A stretch of DNA of 64,000 nucleotides. Source: Roseobacter ponti (GTDB taxonomy: Bacteria > Pseudomonadota > Alphaproteobacteria > Rhodobacterales > Rhodobacteraceae). The notes under the pieces are model-generated. The model was not told the DNA's origin. It was given only the letters and a program-made list of their open reading frames with translations, and did no database searches. This document shows positions 55,688-64,000 of the stretch, piece by piece; position 1 is the first letter of the stretch; each line of letters begins with the position of its first letter. The position numbers were made by a program, and so were the translations under genes. The stretch covers positions 620,001-684,000 of the forward strand of contig NZ_CP048788.1 of assembly GCF_012932215.1 (NCBI RefSeq), given 5' to 3'.

Positions 55688-55710
55688 ACACCGGATCTGA
55701 GAATTTCTCG

Positions 55711-56574
55711 ATGAAAAAGCTTCGCGATAATCCCGCATTCTCCAGTCTGCTGATGGTGTCGCCATTGGCTGCCATTTTGCTGATTTTTCTGGTGCTTCCG
55801 ATCATTCTGATCGTAATTGTCAGCTTCTGGCGGGCTACGGAATTTTCGATCATTCCTGCGTTTGAATTCGATAACTACGCATTCCTGTTCGGATCATCGG
55901 TGACCTACACCGTCTTTTTCAACACGTTCAAATACGCGCTCATCACCTGGGTCTGCACACTGCTGACCGGGTTCACAGTCGCCTATTATCTTGCGTTCCA
56001 CATCCGCAGCCTGACCTGGCAGATTGCCCTGTTCCTGCTCTGCACGATCCCGTTCTGGACAAGCAACATCATCCGCATGATCTCCTGGATTCCCTTTCTG
56101 GGACGCAACGGGATCGCCAATTCAACGCTTATGTCATGGGGTGCCATCGACGAACCGATTGAATGGCTGCTGTTTTCAGATTTTGCGGTGATCCTCGCCT
56201 TTGTGCATCTCTACACGCTGTTCATGGTTGTGCCGATCTTCAACACGATGATGCGCATCGACAAATCGCTTATCGAAGCCGCCCGTGATGCAGGTGCGAA
56301 CGGCGCGCAGATCCTCTGGAATGTCATCATTCCCCTGACCAAACCGGGGATCATGATCGGGACGATCTTTGTGGTCACGCTGGTTATGGGTGATTTCATT
56401 ACGGTGCGGTTCATGTCCGGGTCGCAATCGGCCAATGTGGGGCGCCTGATCTCGAACGACATTGCCCTGCTGCAATATCCCAGCGCCTCGGCCACCGCGA
56501 TCGTTCTGCTGCTGACCGTGCTGATCACGATCGGCATCCTGCTGCGGTTCGTCGACATCAGAAAGGAGCTGTAG
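55711..56574 (+). CDS. ABC transporter permease (PotB type)
   Basis: A 287-residue inner-membrane subunit with six helices. The EAA loop reads LIEAARDAGANGAQILWNVIIPLTKPG. It is one base from the next permease gene. Confidence 0.9.
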   Translation: MKKLRDNPAFSSLLMVSPLAAILLIFLVLPIILIVIVSFWRATEFSIIPAFEFDNYAFLFGSSVTYTVFFNTFKYALITWVCTLLTGFTVAYYLAFHIRSLTWQIALFLLCTIPFWTSNIIRMISWIPFLGRNGIANSTLMSWGAIDEPIEWLLFSDFAVILAFVHLYTLFMVVPIFNTMMRIDKSLIEAARDAGANGAQILWNVIIPLTKPGIMIGTIFVVTLVMGDFITVRFMSGSQSANVGRLISNDIALLQYPSASATAIVLLLTVLITIGILLRFVDIRKEL

Positions 56575-56575
56575 A

Positions 56576-57415
56576 ATGGAACCGCGCCCACGTTCCTTTT
56601 ACATCCTCAGCGCCTTTTTCATGCTGTTCATACTCTTCCTTTACGGGCCGACCATCACCATCGGCATCCTGTCGTTTCAGGGCGAGGGAGGCGGGCTGAC
56701 CTTTCCGATGCGCGGCGTGTCGCTCTACTGGTTTTACGACCTGTTCGAGCAACAGGCCGTGGGTGACATATGGGGCAGTTTCCGGCGCAGCTTTGTGCTG
56801 GGCCTCATGGTCATGGTCGTCACGGTCGTGGTGTCGGTGATGGGTGGGCTGGCCTTTCGCCGGAACTTTCCCGGATCAGACATCCTCTTTTATCTGATCA
56901 TCACATCACTGGTGATCCCCTCGATCCTGATCTCGCTTGGTGTCGGTCTGCTGTTTTCCCGATCAGGCCTCGACGTGCACTGGTCCACCTCGGGCTTCGG
57001 ATCGCAACTGACCTGGACGCTGCCTTTCGGCTTGCTGATCATGTTCGCTGTCTTCAACCGCTTCGACAAAAGCTTTGAAGAAGCTGCACGCGATCTCGGC
57101 GCGACCCCCTGGCAGACCCTGCGCCACGTGGTGCTGCCGATTATCGCACCATCTCTCATTGGGGTCGCGCTGTTCGGCTTCACGCTCAGCTACGATGAAT
57201 TTGCCCGCACGCTTCTGACATCGGGCAGCTACAACACGTTACCGCTCGAAATCTACGGCATGACAACAAACGTCACCTCACCGGTTCTGTATGCTCTGGG
57301 GACGCTGACGACTGTCTTCTCACTCGTCATTATCGGCGTATTTCTGTGTGTCGCATTGATCGCCGGCCGCCGCCGTGCACGACAAGGGTCTGATGCCGGA
57401 AAGGGCGGGATATGA
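56576..57415 (+). CDS. ABC transporter permease (PotC type)
   Basis: A 279-residue inner-membrane subunit with an EAA loop (SFEEAARDLGATPWQTLRHVVLP). It overlaps the racemase gene by 4 bases. Confidence 0.9.
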   Translation: MEPRPRSFYILSAFFMLFILFLYGPTITIGILSFQGEGGGLTFPMRGVSLYWFYDLFEQQAVGDIWGSFRRSFVLGLMVMVVTVVVSVMGGLAFRRNFPGSDILFYLIITSLVIPSILISLGVGLLFSRSGLDVHWSTSGFGSQLTWTLPFGLLIMFAVFNRFDKSFEEAARDLGATPWQTLRHVVLPIIAPSLIGVALFGFTLSYDEFARTLLTSGSYNTLPLEIYGMTTNVTSPVLYALGTLTTVFSLVIIGVFLCVALIAGRRRARQGSDAGKGGI

Positions 57416-58044
57416 TTGTCATTATCAATCCCAACTCGACGGTATCGATGACGGACGCAATGGTGGAAACAGCGCTGAGAACAATGCCCGATGCAAATGT
57501 CGTCGGCTGGACCTCCACGAAAGGTCCGCCTGCCATTCAGGGTGAGCAGGACGGTAAAGCTGCTATTCCTTCTCTTCTGGATCTGGTGAAAGAGGCTGAC
57601 GAAGCGGAGGCCAGAGCGATTATCATTGGCTGCTTTGATGACACCGGCCTGCACGCGGCACGTGAGATGGCATCCTGTCCGGTTATCGGCATTGGCCAGG
57701 CGGCCTATCATCTTGCGTCGCTCTTCGGGCAGCGGTTTTCTGTTGTCACGACGCTGGACGTTTCGGTGCCGGTTCTCACCGCGAATATCAGCAGCTACGG
57801 TCTGGAAAAGAACCTTGGGCGCGTCAGGGCAAGCGGTGTGCCGGTGCTCGCACTCGAAAATGATCGTGAAAATGCGACGCGCCGGGTAAAGGAAGAAATA
57901 AGAACGGCATTGCGCGAAGATAACATCGACAGTGTTGTTCTGGGATGCGCCGGTATGGTGCACATTGTCAAAGACGGTGATGACGTGCCTGTAAAGATTA
58001 TCGATGGCGTTCATGCTGCGGTGAAATTTGCGGCGATGTTCTGA
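57412..58044 (+). CDS. Asp/Glu/hydantoin racemase family protein
   Basis: A 210-residue protein starting MIVIINPNSTVSMTDAM, the hallmark of the HyuE/hydantoin racemase group. The two catalytic cysteines are in IIIGCFDDTG and VLGCAGM. Overlap with the last permease gene (ATGA) shows it belongs to the transporter operon. The imported compound may therefore be an amino acid, hydantoin or arylmalonate-like molecule rather than a polyamine. Confidence 0.88.
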   Translation: MIVIINPNSTVSMTDAMVETALRTMPDANVVGWTSTKGPPAIQGEQDGKAAIPSLLDLVKEADEAEARAIIIGCFDDTGLHAAREMASCPVIGIGQAAYHLASLFGQRFSVVTTLDVSVPVLTANISSYGLEKNLGRVRASGVPVLALENDRENATRRVKEEIRTALREDNIDSVVLGCAGMVHIVKDGDDVPVKIIDGVHAAVKFAAMF

Positions 58045-58194
58045 TCCCGCATTACTCAACGCGCGACTTTCCTGTGACTTCGACATCTGAATCGGGAGGA
58101 TTAGTTGTGATCCTGCAGTTTGAAAAAGCAGGGTTCTGAACGGTCGTGACAGAGAGCGACGGATTGAACTTAAGCCACCACCAGAATGTTGCGG

Positions 58195-59160
58195 TCAGAG
58201 GCGATCATTGTCCAGGCCCGGGGCTGCATTTCGGATCTGGCCTGATATGACGCAGCGTGCGGGGCCAGGCGCATCAAAGTGATCGCGACAGGCACGCACC
58301 AGGTCCTTAACGATCCGACGCGGTCTTGATTTTTCATAGCCAATGGCCAGCGTCAGTGGTGGCAGATTATCTGAAATCGGACGCTCGGTCACGGGCGCGC
58401 CGCTGTATGTCCCGGACGTCAGCGGGAGCATGTTCAGAATTGAAATGCCGCGCCCTGAAGCCACAAGGCTGCGCACCATTTCGGTAGAGTTCGCATAGGC
58501 CGCGACAGGCTCTTTCCGCGCGCCGGACTTAAAAAGACCCTCGTAATATGATGCAGCGACGGGGCGGTTAAGAACGATCAGGGGATGCTGCGCGATCTGC
58601 TTCATGGAAACCGCATCGTGCTTTGCGAGCGGATGCGATTTCGGAAGCAGACAATAGGGCGGGGCCGTGATGAGCGTGTCGTATGCGATGGCGGGTCGGA
58701 CATCCTCCGAGACGAAGAGAATGGCATCAAAGGTGCCGTTGAGCAGACCGTCCTGCGCTTCATCGTTGTTACATTCCTCAAGTTCGAGCGTGACGTCTGT
58801 GCGCTTTGCCAGAAAGGCGTCAAAAACCTGTGGCAGGAACGCAGGCGCGACAGGGGCATAGTAGCCGACCCGCAGTGTCCCGCTGAGCGATTTTTTCAGG
58901 CCGGTGCCTTCGAGCAGCAAGGAACGGTAGTCTTCCAGAAGCCGTTCGCATTTGCGCATTACATCGCGTCCGGCAGCGTTGGCCTGAATACCCCGTGCCC
59001 GCTGGCGCACCACGAGCGTCAGGTCGAATTCTGCTTCGACCTGATCAATTGCGGCCGAGACCGCGGAGGCCGCGATGTTTAGCTCGGTCGCCGCCCTGGC
59101 GATGTTGCCATGACGCAAAGCGGTCGTGAAATATTCCATTGCCTTGAGGGTGAGTGCCAT
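58195..59160 (-). CDS. LysR-family transcriptional regulator
   Basis: A 321-residue regulator with an N-terminal helix-turn-helix (NIARAATELNIAASAVSAAIDQVE) and a periplasmic-binding-type effector domain. ATG at 59160 gives the standard LysR start. It is divergent from the fatty-acid-hydroxylase gene with a 101-base control region between them. Confidence 0.9.
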   Translation of the reverse strand: MALTLKAMEYFTTALRHGNIARAATELNIAASAVSAAIDQVEAEFDLTLVVRQRARGIQANAAGRDVMRKCERLLEDYRSLLLEGTGLKKSLSGTLRVGYYAPVAPAFLPQVFDAFLAKRTDVTLELEECNNDEAQDGLLNGTFDAILFVSEDVRPAIAYDTLITAPPYCLLPKSHPLAKHDAVSMKQIAQHPLIVLNRPVAASYYEGLFKSGARKEPVAAYANSTEMVRSLVASGRGISILNMLPLTSGTYSGAPVTERPISDNLPPLTLAIGYEKSRPRRIVKDLVRACRDHFDAPGPARCVISGQIRNAAPGLDNDRL

Positions 59161-59172
59161 CTTTAACTCTGA

Positions 59173-59213
59173 TTTTCCGATGATATTGATCTTATAATAC
59201 TGTTTTTCCGATG
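59173..59213. promoter_or_regulatory. Direct repeat TTTTCCGATG, candidate LysR binding region
   Basis: Identical 10-mers at 59173-59182 and 59204-59213 are 31 bases apart (about three helical turns) and flank an AT-rich centre (ATATTGATCTTATAATACT). It lies in the divergent control region of lysR and the hydroxylase gene. Confidence 0.55.
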
Positions 59214-59261
59214 CAAATTGCCATGTCAAAGTATCAGGACTTTCTGTGAAGGAGATAACTG

Positions 59262-60248
59262 ATGCCTGACGTGCCGCTCAAAGGCTGGAACCATGCGCCG
59301 AACGTGCCCCTGCAGGTGTCGCCATTCTTCAGCTGGCCGCCGCGTCCTCTGGCGATGGCAGCGTGGCTGTGGACCTCATGGTTTTTCATCACCGAGCGTT
59401 TGATCATTGTCGCGATTGCCTGCATCTCGTTTTACTTTTTCCAGCCCCCGCCCGAAGAAACGCGCACCCTGGCCTTTGGATGGGTTGCCGGGATCTACAT
59501 CCGCAATGTCGTGTTGATGACCCTCGTTGCAGGGGCGCTGCACCTCTATTTCTACACATTCACAAAGCAGGGGCAGAAGCTGAAATACGATCCGCGCCCG
59601 CTGATGAAGAACGGGCGGCAGTTCACCCTCGGCGGACAGGTACGGGACAACATGTTCTGGACGATCGCCAGTGGCGTGACAGTCTGGACAGCCTATGAAG
59701 TGCTGATGTTCTGGGCCATGGCAAATGGCTATGCTCCGATGCTGACATGGGCCGGAAACCCTCTGTGGTTCATTGCCCTGTTCCTGTTGATCCCGATCTG
59801 GGAAAGTTTCTATTTTTACTGGATCCACCGATTTCTGCACATTCCGTTTTTCTATAAACACGTCCACGCTCTGCATCACCGCAATATCAATGTCGGACCG
59901 TGGTCAGGCATGGCGATGCACCCGGTCGAGCACCTGATATTTCTCGGCTCGGTGCTGGTTCACTTTGTGGTCGCGGCGCACCCGATCCACATTCTGTTCC
60001 ATCTGCAATACTATGCCCTGACGGCGGCAACGACGCACACCGGGTTCGAAGGGATGGTAATCAAGGACAAAAACCGCCTGAAGCTGGGTACGTTTCACCA
60101 CCAGATGCACCACCGCTATTTCGAGTGTAATTACGGATCCCTCGAACTGCCCTGGGACAAATGGTTTGGCTCGTTCCACGACGGGACCGTTGAATCCGAC
60201 GGGAAAATCCGCGAAAGGCGCAGGAAATTCACGAACGGAACCAGGTAG
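59262..60248 (+). CDS. Sterol desaturase/fatty-acid hydroxylase family membrane protein
   Basis: A 328-residue integral membrane di-iron enzyme. The eight-His signature is present as HRFLH, HALHHRN and HHQMHHRYFECNYG, with another His in the MHPVEH segment. About five hydrophobic segments surround them. AAGGAG precedes the ATG. The family hydroxylates or desaturates lipids or small molecules; the substrate here is unknown, but control by an adjacent LysR protein suggests an inducible catabolic or envelope role. Confidence 0.88.
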   Translation: MPDVPLKGWNHAPNVPLQVSPFFSWPPRPLAMAAWLWTSWFFITERLIIVAIACISFYFFQPPPEETRTLAFGWVAGIYIRNVVLMTLVAGALHLYFYTFTKQGQKLKYDPRPLMKNGRQFTLGGQVRDNMFWTIASGVTVWTAYEVLMFWAMANGYAPMLTWAGNPLWFIALFLLIPIWESFYFYWIHRFLHIPFFYKHVHALHHRNINVGPWSGMAMHPVEHLIFLGSVLVHFVVAAHPIHILFHLQYYALTAATTHTGFEGMVIKDKNRLKLGTFHHQMHHRYFECNYGSLELPWDKWFGSFHDGTVESDGKIRERRRKFTNGTR

Positions 60249-61011
60249 ATCGGTGGCATGACCGTCAGGGCCTGCCGTACGTCAGAGGCGAGAGCATCAT
60301 CGTCATGTTTGTCGCTCCGGAGCCTCGCTTGCGCACAAGGCAGCCCTAGTCCCCCTTCAATCTGCTCTGTGCGGTAACCTGTGATGGCTGTCCTGATCCG
60401 GTTGTTGATGTGCGGAGGGTCGACCTGATGTGGCGTTGCCTGACTGGCGCCCAGATCGCCGGATTTAAGTCTTTCAGAGGTACTGGACCTGGAAAATTTA
60501 ATTCAGACATTAAAACGCACTGATTAAACAGCCGGAAAAGATGATGGTATGGATGATCCCCGGCCCGTTACCTCCCCGTTTCCAAAGATTTTAGCAGGCC
60601 TTCCGGGCAGTGCCTTTGCTCACAGTGGTGAACTCGGGCCTTTGCGCCGTTTCCTCGCGGCTGTGTCGGTAACATCGGACATTTTCAGGAAATGCTACGG
60701 GCTCGGATTATCCTGACGAAGGCACCGCAGATGCGGGATCTTCAGACTGCGAGAGTTCTTTCCCTGTGGCCGCAAGGGCCCGGCGAACGCATGTGTCCCG
60801 AAAGCCGGCCCGCACAGGCGCAAAGACTTTTTCATCCTCAGGTTGTCCTGATCAGATCAGTCACACCCATAGCCCGGACCGGCCTTGTAATATTCAGACG
60901 GCCGGGCACTCTGCCAGGCAAAACATTCTGGTGACCTGCGCAAAAACGCTGATACAGTAACTCAGGTAAAAATCTGATTTGTTTTGACAAATACAGGGAT
61001 TGTTGCTCGTC
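60249..61011. other. About 760 bases without recognised gene
   Basis: Short open frames (for instance plus strand 60692-60934) have no family pattern. No tRNA, clear terminator or repeat was found. The last 30 bases hold GTTTTGACAAATACAGGG, where TTGACA could be a -35 box for the glycosyltransferase operon. Confidence 0.4.
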
Positions 61012-61989
61012 GTGAGAAATCATTCACCAGAAGCAGACCGACCTGCCGTTTCTGTCATCGCGCCGGCCTACAACGAGGCAGAAAGCATCGGTCTCTTTTA
61101 CGAGCAGGTTGTCGTCGCGCTTGACCCGGTGATCCCGGATTTTGAGCTCATCCTGGTCGATGACGGCAGCACTGATTCAACGTTCTCGATCATCGAGCAG
61201 CTTGCACAGAAAGACAGCCGCGTCACAGGAGTGAAATTCCGGCGGAATTTCGGACAGACGCGTGCCATGGCAACCGGGATCGACCTTGCCCGGGCGCCCA
61301 TCCTCGTGACGCTCGATTCAGACCTGCAGAACGATCCGGGCGATATCCCTTTGCTTGTCGGGGAAATCAGCAAAGGTCATGACATTGCCGCCGGATACCG
61401 GATCAGACGCCAGGACAGGTTCCTGACGCGCAAACTGCCGTCGGTCGTTGCAAACTGGCTGATTGGCCGTGTCACCGGTTTACCGATCCGCGACAATGGG
61501 TGTTCGCTCAAAGCCTACCGCGCGGAGGCGATCAAACAGGTGCCGCTATATTCTGAGATGCACCGCTTTATTCCGTCGATGTCGATCCCGGGCGGGGTCA
61601 GTGTGGTCGAGGTCGGTGTGCGCCATCACGCCCGGCAGTTCGGAACTTCGAAATACGGTCTGGCACGGATTTACCGGGTTTTCTTCGACCTGCTGGTTGT
61701 GCGCCTGATCATCAGCTTTGCGGCGCGTCCCCTGACCTGTTTCGGGGGTGCGGGTGCAACCGCTGTCCTGATACTCATCGTCACCATCACGGCGTCGATG
61801 CTGGGACCGGAGGGATCCGGCCAGGTGTTTCTGACGGTTTCAATGCTCATCGGTTCGGCAGCTGTCTTTCTTTTTATGGCCGGCGTCACCATTGCGCTTG
61901 CACAGGAAGGCATAAACGCCGGTAAACGGCTGGATGATGAGGTGGTTTGCGGGCAGGACGAACGCATTCACCCGGTAGCAGAGCAGTGA
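61012..61989 (+). CDS. Family 2 glycosyltransferase, DPM1/ArnC-like
   Basis: A 325-residue membrane glycosyltransferase. The GT2 core has VIAPAYNEAESI, DDGSTDST and the metal-binding DSDLQNDP, then DNGCSLKAYR; two C-terminal transmembrane helices follow. This is the undecaprenyl- or dolichyl-phosphate sugar transferase layout. The start may be GTG 61012 or TTG 61000/61003; GTG is preferred on codon strength, though its spacing from AGGGA is long. It makes a lipid-linked sugar that the GT39-type enzyme downstream could use. Confidence 0.88.
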   Translation: MRNHSPEADRPAVSVIAPAYNEAESIGLFYEQVVVALDPVIPDFELILVDDGSTDSTFSIIEQLAQKDSRVTGVKFRRNFGQTRAMATGIDLARAPILVTLDSDLQNDPGDIPLLVGEISKGHDIAAGYRIRRQDRFLTRKLPSVVANWLIGRVTGLPIRDNGCSLKAYRAEAIKQVPLYSEMHRFIPSMSIPGGVSVVEVGVRHHARQFGTSKYGLARIYRVFFDLLVVRLIISFAARPLTCFGGAGATAVLILIVTITASMLGPEGSGQVFLTVSMLIGSAAVFLFMAGVTIALAQEGINAGKRLDDEVVCGQDERIHPVAEQ

Positions 61990-61996
61990 TCGCATC

Positions 61997-63007
61997 GTGT
62001 CGTCCATAGTGCAGGCAAAGCCGGATATTTCGGGTCGGGCGGACGCAGATGCCGGGAAGCTGTCAGGGCTTGAAAGCGTTTCTGTCATCGTCCCGTCATT
62101 CGACAGGGAAAACGATCCGCTCGAGTATCTCAATGCCTGTCGCGAGGCGATGAAGGGCATCGTCGATCCGGTTGAATTTATAATTGTGGGAGGTGCTGAA
62201 ACGCGCGAGGCGGTTCAGGCGGCTCAGGACGCAGGCTTTGACTGGTCTGATCTCTTTGCTTTTGAAGCAAGCTCCGCCGGTGGCGAAGACTGGAGCCTGA
62301 AACTTGCGGTTTCACGGTCGAGAGGCGACCTGATCCTGACACTGCCCGGATGGCATGCGCCTTCCGCCGATACCATCCGCGCACTGTTTGACGGGCTGGC
62401 AGGGCATGATCTTGTAATCGGCGTCAGCGAAAACGCGCATCACCGGGGCCTGCGCCGGTGGGTTCTGAAACGCGCGATCAAAGTATTTTTCGGCCACGAC
62501 TACAGCGACCTTTTCTGCCGCCTCCGACTTGGCAGGCGCGCGGTATTCCGCGAGGCTACAGATCTTGGAATCCGACAGCATTTCCTGCCACTTATCGCGG
62601 AATGGCGAGGCTTCAGGGTGGCCGAGCGACAGGTACCTGCTGAGGATTCCCGTCTGCCGCAAAGGTCGGTCTGGCAGCCTGGCTTGAAGCGCCACTTCGT
62701 TGCGACGGCGGACTTTCTGATGCTGTTCATTCTGATGAGATTTCTCGACCGGCCGCTCCGCTTTTTCAGCGCGATCGGCGGCCCGCTTTTTCTGATCGGT
62801 TTCTTTGTGACCGGCTATCTCATCATCGAACGCCTGCTGGGCCTCACGTCGCTGGCCGACCGTCCGGCATTTGTTATCGGCGTGCTTTTCATTGTCCTCG
62901 GGGTGCAGATCATCGCGATCGGTCTGATCGGGGAAATCATCGTCTATACTTCGATGCGGCGGCGCAAGGTTGATGAAATCGAAAAGCTTGTGCGATCAGA
63001 CGAATGA
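61997..63007 (+). CDS. GT2-fold membrane protein with degenerate active site
   Basis: A 336-residue protein homologous in layout to the preceding one: GT-A-like start (VSVIVPSFDRENDPLEYLNACRE), then two C-terminal helices (FFSAIGGPLFLIGFFV and a second). The DxD motif is replaced by TLPGWHAP at the matching place and the DDGSTD loop is IVGGAET, so catalytic activity is doubtful. It may be a regulatory or scaffolding paralogue. GTG start at 61997 lies 7 bases after the previous stop. Confidence 0.78.
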   Translation: MSSIVQAKPDISGRADADAGKLSGLESVSVIVPSFDRENDPLEYLNACREAMKGIVDPVEFIIVGGAETREAVQAAQDAGFDWSDLFAFEASSAGGEDWSLKLAVSRSRGDLILTLPGWHAPSADTIRALFDGLAGHDLVIGVSENAHHRGLRRWVLKRAIKVFFGHDYSDLFCRLRLGRRAVFREATDLGIRQHFLPLIAEWRGFRVAERQVPAEDSRLPQRSVWQPGLKRHFVATADFLMLFILMRFLDRPLRFFSAIGGPLFLIGFFVTGYLIIERLLGLTSLADRPAFVIGVLFIVLGVQIIAIGLIGEIIVYTSMRRRKVDEIEKLVRSDE

Positions 63008-63135
63008 ATACTGAAAAACCAGGATCACCCGCGATCAGGACAAAGCCCGCGCATGGCGCCCCATGTGATCCGGCCGAGGATTCAGGGCTGTGCCGTGCTC
63101 CCGCGTTCTTCACGGCCCGCCCGAAAGGCTGTTGA
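63004..63135 (+). CDS. 43-residue coupled small ORF
   Basis: ATG at 63004 overlaps the upstream stop (ATGA) and the stop at 63133-63135 overlaps the next ATG (TGATG). The product is polar with three cysteines (Cys21, Cys30, Cys43). No family is known to me. The double overlap suggests it is translated, if only to couple its neighbours. Confidence 0.45.
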   Translation: MNTEKPGSPAIRTKPAHGAPCDPAEDSGLCRAPAFFTARPKGC

Positions 63136-64000
63136 TGTCCGGCAATGATCTGCACCGTGATGCCCAAGCGCCTGAAACGGGGTCCGCGCTGGCCCTGATC
63201 CCGGCGACTGTCGCTGTCTTTCTGCTCGCCGCTGCAACGCGCCTTTTACATCTGTCCGCCGAGCCTCATTTCGATGAACTTTATCATGTGCTCGCGGCGC
63301 GTGGGCTGATTGAGTACGGTGAACCTCGTATTCTGGGCGGCCTCTATGAACGGGCGCTCGGTTACACAGGAATGATCGCCATTGTTTTCACAGTCTTCGG
63401 CGAGAGCCTCGAAGCCGGGCGCCTGACGTCGGTCCTGTTCGGGTCCGCGCTGGTTGCCGGGATTTTTGTCTGGGTACGGCACCTTGCCGGCCGGACCGCC
63501 GGGTTGGTTTCCGCCGCAATGGCGATCTTATGGCCGACCGGAATCGAAGTGTCGCAGATGATCAGGTTTTATGCGCCGTTCGGGCTTGTTGCCTTTCTCG
63601 GCTTTGTCGCTGTTTACACGGCTGTGTATGAGGCCCGTGCGATCCGGACGAAGATCCTGCTGGCATCCCTTGCCGTCATCCTCTTTGTACTCGCCCTCAG
63701 GCTTCAGGAGATCATGATCATCGGACTTGTTGGTCTGGGGGTCTGGGTCTTCCTTTTCTTAGCACTGCCAGCGATCCTGGCGCACCGGTACCAGAACGTG
63801 ATCCTGCTGGCATTGCTGGGCGGTTTTGGTGCGGCAGCGGCGCTGATGTGGCAGGCGGGCCTTCCGGATTACTATCTGACAAAGTTCCGCTGGGCGCCCG
63901 AGTGGGTCGCTCATCGCCGGAACGAGGAACTGTACTACTCCCGTTTGCTGTACTACGAGTTTCCGCTGCTGTGGCCGTGGATGCCGTTTGCCGCGATGAT
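63135..64000 (+). CDS. GT39-type (PMT/ArnT-like) membrane glycosyltransferase, 3' end cut by window
   Basis: Open frame of 288 codons to the window end. After a short polar N-terminus it has a first helix and then the catalytic-loop acidic motif HFDELYHVLAARG, equivalent to the DE motif in the first extracytoplasmic loop of ArnT/PMT enzymes. At least six further hydrophobic segments follow (for instance ILLASLAVILFVLAL). Such enzymes move a sugar from a polyprenyl-phosphate donor to an envelope acceptor, fitting the DPM1-like gene upstream. The start is set by the TGATG overlap. Confidence 0.8.
   Translation, partial: MSGNDLHRDAQAPETGSALALIPATVAVFLLAAATRLLHLSAEPHFDELYHVLAARGLIEYGEPRILGGLYERALGYTGMIAIVFTVFGESLEAGRLTSVLFGSALVAGIFVWVRHLAGRTAGLVSAAMAILWPTGIEVSQMIRFYAPFGLVAFLGFVAVYTAVYEARAIRTKILLASLAVILFVLALRLQEIMIIGLVGLGVWVFLFLALPAILAHRYQNVILLALLGGFGAAAALMWQAGLPDYYLTKFRWAPEWVAHRRNEELYYSRLLYYEFPLLWPWMPFAAM

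Overview
The window reads as chromosomal DNA of an alphaproteobacterium of the family Rhodobacteraceae (roseobacter group). The basis is the high GC content, the Bzt/Aap amino-acid ABC operon, the F1-ATPase chaperone Atp12, several ABC and TRAP solute importers with FadR-type GntR regulators, and protein sequences typical of that group. No phage, transposase, integrase or CRISPR array was seen.

Layout. 1-5224: a compact plus-strand housekeeping run (HtrA-type protease cut by the window edge, rarA, crcB, an RluC/D-type pseudouridine synthase, a HAD phosphatase, atp12). 5290-9930: a four-gene amino-acid ABC operon with a promoter, a leader of three hairpins and a terminator. 9944-10223: a DUF1330 pseudogene. 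10220-19149: a mostly minus-strand block holding sixA, an Fe-S protein, argB, engB, yidC, an EAL protein, ttcA, yidD, rnpA and rpmH. 19453-23045: a TVP38 membrane protein, a flavin disulfide reductase and a sensor kinase, followed by tRNA-Arg(ACG) at 23149-23225.

23226-37567 is an accessory stretch of low coding density. It has a decayed tctA directly after the tRNA, an uncharacterised P-loop protein, a ThrE-type exporter, a three-gene cupin/FAD oxidoreductase/SnoaL operon and a decayed acyltransferase-SGNH gene. It also has a murein transglycosylase and an unusual cassette: a TpsB-like outer-membrane protein, a proline-rich repeat protein starting 4 bases after it, a small lipoprotein and a small glycine-rich membrane protein.

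37568-60248 is devoted to nutrient uptake. A DctPQM TRAP transporter, a GntR regulator, an SDR reductase and a KdgF-like cupin form a probable uronate locus; the same 14-base near-palindrome lies before dctP and before the SDR gene. Then come a Na/Pi cotransporter, a DeoR-UgpCBAE-like importer with a metallophosphoesterase, and an alkaline-phosphatase-superfamily protein. A GntR-controlled spermidine/putrescine-type ABC operon ends in an Asp/Glu racemase, and a LysR/fatty-acid-hydroxylase pair is divergently arranged. 61012-64000 starts an envelope-glycan operon: two GT2 proteins, a 43-residue coupled ORF and a GT39-type membrane glycosyltransferase cut by the window end.

A recurring design feature: in all four importer operons the gap between the binding-protein gene and the first permease gene holds a stem-loop, which would favour excess binding-protein mRNA. 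Three pseudogenes could be read codon by codon and are described below.
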